A DNA stretch of 64,000 nucleotides. It comes from Dyadobacter chenhuakuii. GTDB lineage: Bacteria > Bacteroidota > Bacteroidia > Cytophagales > Spirosomataceae. The stretch spans positions 5,323,001 to 5,387,000 of the forward strand of contig NZ_CP098805.1 of the NCBI RefSeq assembly GCF_023821985.2, given 5' to 3'. Below the pieces are notes generated by a model. The model saw only the letters and a program-made list of their open reading frames with translations, was not told where the DNA came from and searched no databases. Below, one piece after another: positions 34,980 through 42,185 of the stretch (the first letter of the stretch is position 1; each line of letters opens with the position of its first letter). A program made the translations under genes and the position numbers.

Positions 34980-35414
34980 ATGAATAAAAAAGGACCTATT
35001 GTAATTATAGAAGATGACATGGACGACCAGGATATCCTGTCTGAAATATTCAAAGAATTGAATTATGAGAATGAGCTGGTTTTCTTTGGAGACGGTGTTC
35101 AAGCTTTGGAATACTTGACACATATAAATATTGAACCTTTTCTTGTTCTTTCTGACATTAACATGCCAAAATTAAATGGGATGGAACTGTATGAAAAAAT
35201 TCATAACAATGAAGATTTGAGACTCAAATCCATCCCATATCTTTTCTTTTCTACCAGTGCCGAACAAAAGCATGTGATCGAGGCGTATTCAAGGTCGATT
35301 CAGGGATTCTTTATCAAACCAAGTAATTATGATAGATTAAAAGAAATGATAGCAAAGATTGTGGAGTACTGGCAAGAATGTGAATCACCAAAATATATCA
35401 AAAATGCTCAGTAA
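34980..35414 (+). CDS. Single-domain response regulator (Rcp1-like receiver), second copy
   Basis: This 144-aa receiver has EDD at 11-13, the phospho-acceptor Asp59 in LSDINMPKLNG, a switch Ser/Thr in FFSTSAEQ and the conserved Lys in FFIKPSNYD. The layout and many residues match the receiver at 30024-30446, so the two are paralogues that bracket the kinase and CheB genes. It has no output domain. It probably accepts phosphate from His852 of the fusion kinase, giving a short phosphorelay whose end point is unknown. Confidence 0.88.
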   Translation: MNKKGPIVIIEDDMDDQDILSEIFKELNYENELVFFGDGVQALEYLTHINIEPFLVLSDINMPKLNGMELYEKIHNNEDLRLKSIPYLFFSTSAEQKHVIEAYSRSIQGFFIKPSNYDRLKEMIAKIVEYWQECESPKYIKNAQ

Positions 35415-35534
35415 TAAGTGAATGTAGGGAAGGCACTGGGCTCCGTTTGCAGGTTAGATGAAAGACATAGAGTAATGACTGCAAAGCTCGCGAAAACCAG
35501 GTAAGGAGCAGGGCTAGGCCTTAGGCCAGTACAA

Positions 35535-35786
35535 ATGGAAGAAGAAGATGGCGCCGAGAAAAAAACGCTGCCCGAAATACAATTAAATGAAAATTTGCCA
35601 AGTCAACATAAGGCAGAAATTGAAAGGATTGGTTCGAAGCATTTCATGTCTGCGTTTGGGAAAGACAAAATCACCAAGCCGAAAATCAAGCAGAATTTGC
35701 GCTTGCAGCGTGTTACTGCGCAGCTTTTAACGGAGCTTCAAGCCAGTCTAAATGAGGTAAAAGACTTTTTGAAGGCATGTGTTTAG
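35535..35786 (+). CDS. Small charged protein of unknown function
   Basis: This 83-aa reading frame starts at ATG 35535 and encodes a charged, mostly helical protein with no signal or membrane helix. Residues such as KFHMSAFGKDKITKPKIKQNL could suggest a basic, nucleic-acid-binding protein, but this is weak. Its stop codon is followed at once by the ATG of the amylase-like remnant. I do not recognise a family. It may be real, since it lies in an otherwise plus-strand operon, or it may be a chance frame. Confidence 0.4.
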   Translation: MEEEDGAEKKTLPEIQLNENLPSQHKAEIERIGSKHFMSAFGKDKITKPKIKQNLRLQRVTAQLLTELQASLNEVKDFLKACV

Positions 35787-36275
35787 ATGGATATTACAAT
35801 GGAAACAATGAATGGCAACGAATGGCTACCAGGCGATACCGGCACTGAAATACAGAATTTTTGGAAAGAATTTAAAGTAAACCCTACTGCGATGGCCGGC
35901 CTGCAATCACTTATGGGTTTGCAACCAGCTATTAAAAATGGCTCGCACTATTGGCGGCCGAGTTCTGAGAACGGGACAACATTCACCAACTCAAACAGTA
36001 ATATTAGTGGTGTAGAAAAGATTTTTGCTTGGTCAAAGATTTTAAATGGGCAAGAAATCCTATGTGCTATAAACCTGGATCAGCATAAACAGGCAATAGT
36101 ATATGTAACCATAGATAAAGACTTGTATGCACCAGATGAAAAATTATACCTTTTATTTGGTCCCCAACAAATCCCGGCCGAGTTAAATGTTGAAGACAGG
36201 AATGGTAAATCAGTCCGGTTGACGCTGCCAGCTCGTTCATTGATCATTTATGGTAAGGCCCCAATACTCCGGTAA
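35787..36275 (+). pseudogene. Remnant of an alpha-amylase family protein (C-terminal part only)
   Basis: The 162-aa frame resembles the end of a GH13 alpha-amylase or trehalose-synthase-like protein. It has the end of a catalytic domain (LQSLMGLQPAIKNG, compare the usual L-I-x-L-R...G), then the C-terminal beta-domain (IFAWSKILNGQEILCAINLD..., ending RSLIIYGKA). The catalytic barrel with its Asp/Glu residues is absent upstream; instead a small unrelated frame lies there. It therefore looks truncated at the 5' end. The identification is by pattern only. Amylase or trehalose genes are common partners of transaldolase in bacterial stress islands, which fits the next gene. Confidence 0.45.
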
Positions 36276-36998
36276 CTTTTTCCAAATGGCAATTAAAAGC
36301 ACCAGGCTTTTAGTGGTTAAAACCTTCCAAAAGAAATATTAACTCCGACAATTTAAAAGGGGGCTCAGCATCCTGGATTAACTGATAACTGGTGTGCAGT
36401 GCCACCTTGTCCTTGATAGATAGATCCAAATGTGGTCTGAATTGGTGTAAAGGTTGTTACAAGTATGGCTTGTTTCGCGTGTCAAGTGCATAGCACAAAT
36501 ATGGTCCAAACATCCCATCGGTGAGCAACTTAAATTAGTTTAAAAGTGCTCCAATCTCTCGCGCAGCTTTCTTGCTGCCGTGTCTGGGAAATCAATAAAG
36601 TTTGATGTAAGAAGCGCTGAGTGGATCGATAATTGCTAGGCAAGGCTCCATTCACCAGATCCGGCACTAATTATTACTTTATGACATTTATAGACAACGT
36701 ATTACACACCCCATCATATGTTGGTCTGATAAAGCGGGCGAGGTAATCAGACCAGGGGCAAGTCAGATCTTCAAAGAGTTTTTTAGCTTGCCTTTATTTG
36801 CCGCAGCATTGATCAGTTTGATGATTTTGGGGAAGCGCGGCACGAGCTGGCAACATATTTACTGATCGCACCGAAAATTGGCGCAGAAGGAGAAGGCCTT
36901 CACTGCTGGCAGCTTTGGCAACTGTATTGCGGTCAGTTGCCGGCATGATTGACAAAGAATAAATAATCGCATTCAATACACTAAAATCAGATTTGAAT
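36276..36998. other. Gene-poor spacer in the mobile element
   Basis: No convincing coding frame is seen in these 723 bp on either strand; stops are frequent and the one longer minus frame at 36794-37006 has no recognisable feature. It separates the amylase remnant from transaldolase and likely holds the transaldolase promoter. It may contain decayed cargo. Confidence 0.55.
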
Positions 36999-38105
36999 AT
37001 GGACAATAATAAGGTAAAACAGATACATGATTATGGCCAGAGCATCTGGCTTGATTTCATTGACCGCAAGATCATTTTCTCGGGAGAATTAAAGAAATTG
37101 ATTGATGAAGACGGTGTGCGTGGTGTGACATCCAACCCGGCTATTTTTGAAAAGGCCATCAGCAGCAGTTCCGATTACGATCAGGACATTGCCCGCCTGA
37201 CTAATGAAGGTCTGAGTACGGATGAAGTATTTTTTGGACTGGCTGTGTCTGATATCAAACTAGCATGCGATGTGCTGGCACCTGTATACAATCAAGAAGA
37301 CGTGGTTGGCGCTGATGGCTATGTAAGCCTGGAAGTGTCCCCGTTCCTGGCACGTGATACCCAGGCTACCATCAAGCAGGCGCGCGAGCTCTGGGAGCAG
37401 GTTGATAAGGACAATGTAATGATTAAAATCCCTGGAACCCAGGCGGGCATTATTGCCATCGAGACAGCAATCAGTGAGGGAATTAATGTGAATGTTACCT
37501 TGCTTTTCAGCCTTATACGTTATGAAGCAGTCGTGGAAGCATATATTTCGGGACTGGAAAAAAGGGAAAAACAAGGACTGCCCATTAACCATGTTTCTTC
37601 TGTTGCGAGCTTCTTTTTGAGCCGGATCGACATTTTGGTAGACCCGTTTTTAGACAAGAATGGGCTGGGTGATCTGCGCGGGCAAGTTGCCATCGCATCT
37701 GCAAAAACGGCTTACCAGATATATAAAAAACTGTTCAGCTCTGAGCGCTGGAAGAAGCTATCTGAAAAAGGTGCAGTACCGCAGCGGTTGCTGTGGGCGA
37801 GTACCAGTAGTAAGGATCCTGCTTTCAAAGACACCCGGTATGTGGAAGCACTCATTGGACCAGACACGGTCAACACCATTCCGCTGCAAACGCTGGAAGC
37901 ATTCCGGGATCACGGAGATCCGGCAAGCCGCCTGGAAGAAGACCTGGACAGCGCAGCATCTATTTTGGAAAAAATAAAGGCCGGAGGGATTGATATGGAA
38001 GCTGTGGCTGTCCAGCTCGAAAATGAGGGAATAGACAAGTTCACCGAGCCTTTTCAGAAACTGCTGGATGCGATTGAAAAGCAGAAAGAACAAGCCGGAG
38101 TGTAA
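36999..38105 (+). CDS. tal: Transaldolase
   Basis: The start is the ATG at 36999 (MDNNKVKQIHDYGQSIWLDF), giving 368 aa. The (beta/alpha)8 barrel has the family motif GVTSNPAIFEKAI near residue 42 and the Schiff-base Lys143 in MIKIPGT. It belongs to the longer transaldolase type (~370 aa) found alone or fused to glucose-6-phosphate isomerase. It moves a dihydroxyacetone unit from sedoheptulose-7-phosphate to glyceraldehyde-3-phosphate in the pentose phosphate pathway. Carriage on a mobile element is unusual and fits stress islands that raise NADPH supply. It stands alone, with 700-900 bp gaps on both sides. Confidence 0.92.
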   Translation: MDNNKVKQIHDYGQSIWLDFIDRKIIFSGELKKLIDEDGVRGVTSNPAIFEKAISSSSDYDQDIARLTNEGLSTDEVFFGLAVSDIKLACDVLAPVYNQEDVVGADGYVSLEVSPFLARDTQATIKQARELWEQVDKDNVMIKIPGTQAGIIAIETAISEGINVNVTLLFSLIRYEAVVEAYISGLEKREKQGLPINHVSSVASFFLSRIDILVDPFLDKNGLGDLRGQVAIASAKTAYQIYKKLFSSERWKKLSEKGAVPQRLLWASTSSKDPAFKDTRYVEALIGPDTVNTIPLQTLEAFRDHGDPASRLEEDLDSAASILEKIKAGGIDMEAVAVQLENEGIDKFTEPFQKLLDAIEKQKEQAGV

Positions 38106-38981
38106 TCTAATGCTATACCCATCATAATATGCCTGCTCATTTCTGAATGTCCGGTGATCATCAGGCATATTTATACAATCGCATCCTAAAATCTGTGTTC
38201 CAAAATGTTTCAGACTAACAGTAGGGGCCTCTAAGGCAACCATTAGTGTTAGGTTTAACGGTAAGACAATTCAAATTCAGCAGCGGTCTTCTTTACAGTC
38301 CCAGCATTGTCTGGGTAATGGGCGTGGCAGATCTTAGGAAACAAATGGTGCTCCACCTAATTGTTTAACCCACCGATTCCAGCTTAGCCATTTATTATTA
38401 GCGATTAAAAATTGATTGTAGTTTCTAGCTAGTATGTGGCCCAATCCTTTGGTATAATACCATTACCGCCAGGCAGTGGACGAGTTGCAAAGTATAATGT
38501 CCAGCTTAACCAGACCATGTAAAGCTGATTGCGAATCTGGTGGGTATTTGCAACCCAGGCACCTTCACGTTTCTAAAATAATAAGCGTAAACCTTCAAAC
38601 TTCTTATCCATAGACAATTTGCCATTCTACGTTTAATAGAATGTGGCAAATTGACACGGTGCCTCGTATTCTCGCAATATATATCGAGTTATAAGTTATA
38701 TCTATGCAATTCTAGGTGAAAAAATTCGGTGGTATTTATGTACTCTAGACCACCTGTGTTTACCTTCCCGTTTTGTTGTGAATTTTAGAATTGTTTTGTA
38801 CTGTTTATTACAGCGATACTTTGCAGTATAGCTCGTTTATTCAAACAGTCACTAGTCATCATGAAAACTTCAATTAAAGCCTACTTACAATTTGGCAATA
38901 AATTATTGATTGTTGAAACATGTTATCGATGGATCACGGGGAACGCTGAGCAGGCTTGTGCTAGTAGATGACCAATTATCT
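38106..38981. other. Gene-poor AT-rich region of the mobile element
   Basis: No supported gene is found in these ~880 bp. A 22-bp motif at 38727-38748 (CGGTGGTATTT..GTAC.CTAG) recurs at 41768-41789 with three differences, and its first eleven bases equal the reverse complement of the outer end of the left IS1182 repeat. The region may hold decayed insertion material. Confidence 0.5.
38727..38748 (+). repeat. 22-bp dispersed repeat, copy 1
   Basis: Reads CGGTGGTATTT, two bases, GTAC, one base, CTAG. It matches 41768-41789 at 19 of 22 positions in the same orientation. The function is unknown. Confidence 0.5.
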
Positions 38982-39149
38982 TAACCTACGCACTTTAAGG
39001 TTTTTCAACGCAAGTAGAACTTTGCCATTGGCGCTACCAGAGTCCTTATGCACCTGGGCAAGTTAATCAGCAACCGGTCGATCCGCTGTAATGATCGTTC
39101 GAATTATACCAGCGTCTACGAGTTTGGTCACTTCTTTTAGTTGTTCTGC
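38982..39149 (-). pseudogene. C-terminal remnant of a zinc-type/quinone oxidoreductase
   Basis: Reading minus from about 39149 gives AEQLKEVTKLVDAG, then IIRTIITADRPVAD, an in-frame TAA, and LAQVHKDSGSANGKVLLALK. This is the typical end of MDR-type quinone oxidoreductases (K-L-V-D-A-G-K-I-R-P ... A-H-x...G-x-x-x-G-K-V-V-L). A stop codon interrupts it at about 39064 and the first ~280 residues are missing. It lies directly downstream of the TetR gene and the FAD monooxygenase, so the operon probably once encoded a third redox enzyme. Confidence 0.7.
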
Positions 39150-39170
39150 ATTTTGTTGGGAAGTCAAAGA

Positions 39171-39803
39171 TTAGACCTCTGTAACGATTATCCCTCTTAG
39201 TATTGTCTCGGCATGCTGTTTGGCCAAGGTTGCTAGGTCTGGAAGGTGGTTACTCCCAGTACCTAACACCTCCTGAAATAAGACAGCCATTACCATGGGG
39301 CCAACTATTGAGAACGCAAAAGCTTTTGGATCTCCGGGACGAATCTCACCACGTTTCTGTGCTTCTGTAATTAAGTCTGTTAGCATTGACAGGACTTTGG
39401 CCACAACATTGTCATGCCAAATACCGGCCAGATCGGGAAAACTATGACTCTCGCTGATAACGAGCAGGGCCAAAGCCGGAATGTGGCTCTGGCTCATCTT
39501 TTCAGCTGCACGTCCTAATAGATCTGGCACCAGTTCCACAAAAGATCCTCGCAAAGCTTTTGCCGCATTTTCAATTTCTTGCAGATTGACCGAAACGGCG
39601 TGCTGGACAACCGCCCGAAACAAGTCCTCCTTTGTTTCGTAATAACGATAAAGGGTTCCTTTGACAATGCCAGCACGACTAGCGACGTCGGTTAGCTTAG
39701 TAGCTGCAAACCCGTGTTCAATAAACACGTGCATGGCTGCTTCAATAATCTCAGTCGGCCGAGCCTCCTTACGTCGGTTCCATTTAGGCTTGTTGTCTGT
39801 CAC
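39171..39803 (-). CDS. TetR/AcrR-family transcriptional regulator of the monooxygenase operon
   Basis: This 210-aa repressor starts at a GTG (39803). Its N-terminal TetR HTH (about 15-62) reads EIIEAAMHVFIEHGFAATKL, then IVKGTLYRYYETKEDLF. The C-terminal ligand domain is of usual length. It lies 23 bp downstream of the FAD monooxygenase gene on the same strand, so both should be in one operon. Two TGACT-N4-AGTCA palindromes at the monooxygenase promoter are the likely operators. The inducer is probably a compound the monooxygenase can modify (inference). Confidence 0.87.
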   Translation of the reverse strand: MTDNKPKWNRRKEARPTEIIEAAMHVFIEHGFAATKLTDVASRAGIVKGTLYRYYETKEDLFRAVVQHAVSVNLQEIENAAKALRGSFVELVPDLLGRAAEKMSQSHIPALALLVISESHSFPDLAGIWHDNVVAKVLSMLTDLITEAQKRGEIRPGDPKAFAFSIVGPMVMAVLFQEVLGTGSNHLPDLATLAKQHAETILRGIIVTEV

Positions 39804-39826
39804 GTTTATCTTTGCCCCCTTTGGAC

Positions 39827-41389
39827 TTATAAATTAAAATTAATTCCCCGCTCGTTAAAATATTGGTCAAGTGTAGCTACTGATCCTTCCGGATCTGCCA
39901 AGGCAATGTAAGTGTCAGGCCGCAAAAGATAGGTCGCATCTTGCGCCAAACCAGCTTTCTGATATGCCGATTGCCATGCAAAGGTATGAAGTGGAAGTTT
40001 ATGTTGATCGCACCATGTTTTTAGATCCGGTTTAGGTTCACCGTATACATGTACCTGCCATTGTATTGTTGAGAGCGAATCATAATTATCATTCCCTGAA
40101 AAGGGTACCCAAGGTAACCGGTCACCACCATGGACACTACCGGCCTTTCCAATACTTAATGGACTTTTATGATAACTTAATGTTGTTTGAGAAACGACGC
40201 GAAACATATACTCCCGTACACTTTCAAGCTTATAAGCAACGCTGATGAAAAGCGGAGATATGCGGTTACGCACGAATTCGGCAAAATTGCCTTCGGCTGT
40301 GGCAAAGGTGAAGAGACGATCCGTGGTTTCTACCAGCGTGTAAGCGAACGCTTGGCGCTCAGTCTCATAACTGTCGAGCAGGCTGTCGGGAGCTTGTCCT
40401 TTCACCACAGCCGCAAGCTTCCAAGCCAAGTTGATTGCATCCATGATGCCCGTATTCATACCTTGGCCACCAGCAGGACTATGAACGTGCGCAGCATCGC
40501 CAAGTAGGAAAACACGGCCTTTTCGAAAGTGATCGGTGACGCGATGGTGGACCCGGTAGGTAGAGAACCAGTTCACTTGTTCGATTTTAATATTAAGGGC
40601 CTTGATTGCTTCATGACCTACATCCTCGAAGGTAAGGTTTTCGGGATGCTCGGCACGTTCGTCACGAACAATGCCAATTAACCGGTACTGGTTTGTGTTC
40701 GTATAAGGCATCATCAAAATGAATTCAGACTTTTCGAAGGCAATCTGGGCTTCCCCGGCAGGATTCACCCCAGTTGCTACTACGTCGGCCACATAGAACA
40801 CCTGCTTATAGGTGCCGCCTTCAAAGCCGCTGCCAATTTGGTGGCGGATCGGCGAACGCGCGCCATCACATCCAGCTAAATATAGCGCTTGGCAGGTTTC
40901 TTCCTGCCCATCCTTATGCTTTAAGAGAGCGGTAACTTTATCTCCTTTGTCTTCAAACGACACCAATTCGGTCTGGCGTTCGACTTCTATCCCTAATGAC
41001 TGCAAACGGTCTACTAACAGGCGTTCATGGCGATCCTGGGGATATACCAGGACAAAAGGGTAAGGTGATATTTCCTGCCCGGCATCTAACAATTTGACCT
41101 GAGCCTGGCGCTTGCCACGAACCCACATGTTCATAGCCGGGGTCTTATAGCCAGCCGACACGACCGCATCAGTCATATCAAGCTGCCGGTAGAATTCTAA
41201 GGTGCGGGCCTGAACCGCCATGGCGCGAGAAGTCTCGCCCGGTCCGCTGCTCTTATCGATGATCCTAACTTTAAGACCTTGTTTGGTAAGCCATAAAGCG
41301 TGAGCGAGGCCAGTGGGGCCTGCTCCTACAATGAGAATGTCTGTTTGTGTCATTTTAGATCCTGTTTGAGTTGTTGACTTTTGAGTCAT
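39827..41389 (-). CDS. FAD-dependent aromatic monooxygenase (PheA/TfdB family)
   Basis: This 520-aa flavoprotein has the dinucleotide motif ILIVGAGPTGLAHAL near residue 20, the DG motif AGCDGARSPIRHQIG near 170 and the second FAD motif GDAAHVHSPAGGQGMNTG near 295. The C-terminal ~150 residues are thioredoxin-like, as in phenol hydroxylases and rifampicin-type monooxygenases. It hydroxylates an aromatic substrate using NAD(P)H and O2; the substrate is not readable. The ATG at 41389 overlaps one operator, and a second Met (MTQTDIL) is at 41353, so the real start may be the latter. It is regulated with the downstream TetR gene and lies near the right end of the element. Confidence 0.88.
   Translation of the reverse strand: MTQKSTTQTGSKMTQTDILIVGAGPTGLAHALWLTKQGLKVRIIDKSSGPGETSRAMAVQARTLEFYRQLDMTDAVVSAGYKTPAMNMWVRGKRQAQVKLLDAGQEISPYPFVLVYPQDRHERLLVDRLQSLGIEVERQTELVSFEDKGDKVTALLKHKDGQEETCQALYLAGCDGARSPIRHQIGSGFEGGTYKQVFYVADVVATGVNPAGEAQIAFEKSEFILMMPYTNTNQYRLIGIVRDERAEHPENLTFEDVGHEAIKALNIKIEQVNWFSTYRVHHRVTDHFRKGRVFLLGDAAHVHSPAGGQGMNTGIMDAINLAWKLAAVVKGQAPDSLLDSYETERQAFAYTLVETTDRLFTFATAEGNFAEFVRNRISPLFISVAYKLESVREYMFRVVSQTTLSYHKSPLSIGKAGSVHGGDRLPWVPFSGNDNYDSLSTIQWQVHVYGEPKPDLKTWCDQHKLPLHTFAWQSAYQKAGLAQDATYLLRPDTYIALADPEGSVATLDQYFNERGINFNL
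41375..41388. promoter_or_regulatory. TetR operator-like palindrome overlapping the monooxygenase start
   Basis: TGACT-TTTG-AGTCA (41375-41388) is a perfect 5-bp dyad. The same TTGACTTTT.AGTCATTAA wording recurs at 41447-41465. The site overlaps the start codon at 41389 or lies 22 bp upstream of the alternative start at 41353, so binding there would block expression. Confidence 0.7.
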
Positions 41390-41430
41390 TAACTATTTAC
41401 TTTGCAACAGGAAGTCAAATGCAAAAGTTC

Positions 41431-41478
41431 AACGCAAGTTAAATTATTGACTTTTTAGTCATTAATTTAACTTGCGTT
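41431..41478. promoter_or_regulatory. 48-bp palindrome containing a TGACT-N4-AGTCA operator
   Basis: The outer arms AACGCAAGTTAAAT (41431-41444) and ATTTAACTTGCGTT (41465-41478) are perfect reverse complements. The centre holds TGACTTTTTAGTCA (41448-41461), the same core as the site at 41375. It lies 42 bp upstream of the monooxygenase ATG at 41389. It is probably the main operator of the downstream TetR protein. The wide symmetric arms suggest two dimers or a second binding protein. Confidence 0.75.
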
Positions 41479-42029
41479 GTAGCGGCATCTAAAAAGCGTA
41501 TGGCTTATCAAACGGGCTTTGTCCAATTCCTTTCTGAAGGCAAGGAGATGGCAAGTTTGAAAAGGAACATTTTTCATTACTGAATTATGCGTCGTATTTC
41601 CAGATGGCTAATTGGTGCACCATATTCGCTACAACATCACATAGCTCTTGCTTTTATTATAAGCGGACATTCGTCTTAATACCGTTTGGCGCTGTACTAC
41701 CAACTAAGCAATAAGTATTCATCCGTTTTTATAACAATATGTAACCGCTTCGTCAGCCTTAAAAAACCGGTGGTATTTCCGTACACTAGCACTCGACACT
41801 TCGGTGGCCTAATTCTGGCAGAAAGCGAGCTGAAAGAGTTCATTTTAGTGGTACATCCAATCAAATTACAGTGTATTTCAACAACAGGGTTAAAATGTAA
41901 TTATCAATGATTTTTGGTTACATAATGTCAGATCTGTCTTGCACTGCTCTTTAAAATGATGGATCAAACACGCTCCAAAAAAGATTTCGTCTGATTTCCA
42001 ACTTTTCTGGCGGATCTTTTACACCCCTC
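41479..42029. other. Gene-poor right end of the mobile element
   Basis: I see no supported gene in these ~550 bp; a 74-codon frame at 41686-41910 has no recognisable feature. It contains copy 2 of the 22-bp dispersed repeat at 41768-41789. Confidence 0.55.
41768..41789 (+). repeat. 22-bp dispersed repeat, copy 2
   Basis: Matches 38727-38748 at 19 of 22 positions: CGGTGGTATTT, two bases, GTAC, one base, CTAG. The two copies bracket the TetR-monooxygenase cargo and the oxidoreductase remnant. Confidence 0.5.
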
Positions 42030-42055
42030 AAAATGTTTGCAAATTGTTTGCAAAT
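42030..42055 (+). repeat. Right copy of 26-bp repeat with two TTTGCAAA palindromes
   Basis: Identical to 20872-20897 and in the same orientation, here 46 bp inside the tRNA 3' end. See the left copy for its likely role in recombination. Confidence 0.8.
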
Positions 42056-42059
42056 AAAA

Positions 42060-42091
42060 AAGGACTTACAAGTTTTATCTTGTAAGTCCTT
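42060..42091 (-). terminator. Terminator of the intact tRNA gene, supplied by the element
   Basis: A 13-bp perfect stem, AAGGACTTACAAG (42060-42072) with CTTGTAAGTCCTT (42079-42091), has a 6-nt loop. It is followed on minus by T6 (42055-42060 read in reverse). It lies 10 nt after the tRNA 3' end, inside the element, so the element carries a replacement terminator for its target tRNA. Confidence 0.85.
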
Positions 42092-42101
42092 GATTTTTAA
42101 G

Positions 42102-42175
42102 TGGGCCCACCTGGGATCGAACCAGGCACCTACTGATTATGAGTCAGTTGCTCTAACCGAATGAGCTATAGGCCC
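42102..42175 (-). tRNA. tRNA with CAT anticodon (Met elongator or Ile2)
   Basis: The 74-nt minus-strand gene folds into a full cloverleaf. The acceptor is GGGCCTA/TGGGCCC with discriminator A, the D arm GCTC..GAGC, the anticodon stem ACTGA/TCAGT with loop CTCATAA, and the T arm CCTGG-TTCGATC-CCAGG. CCA is not encoded. CAT can be elongator methionine or lysidine-modified isoleucine tRNA; I cannot decide by eye. Its 3' part is the integration target of the mobile element. Confidence 0.93.
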
Positions 42176-42185
42176 GTTACTTTTT

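Larger units (their letters stand above)
20720..42147. mobile_element. Integrative mobilizable element (~21.4 kb) in a tRNA(CAT) gene
   Basis: The element is bounded by a 46-nt direct repeat of the tRNA 3' end (20720-20765 and 42102-42147), with an intact tRNA at the right end and a tyrosine integrase 155 bp inside the left end. A second 26-bp direct repeat sits just inside both ends (20872-20897, 42030-42055). The backbone order is integrase, unknown protein, excisionase-like HTH, primase-helicase, primase, MobC, relaxase, membrane protein. There is no coupling protein, TraG/VirB4 or pilus gene, so it looks mobilizable rather than self-transmissible. Cargo: IS1182-type IS, CheB/CheR/kinase signalling genes, transaldolase, TetR plus monooxygenase, and two gene remnants. 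Confidence 0.87.

Noticed and set aside
30669..35414. A chemotaxis operon
   Set aside because: No chemoreceptor, CheA, CheW or motility gene is present and the CheB domains lack a receiver; the fusion is a signalling kinase of another kind.
36794..37006. A 70-codon minus-strand frame before transaldolase
   Set aside because: It runs into the transaldolase start on the opposite strand and shows no recognisable family.
41686..41910. A 74-codon frame near the right end of the element
   Set aside because: It has no known motif, a doubtful start and overlaps the dispersed repeat, so chance is more likely.
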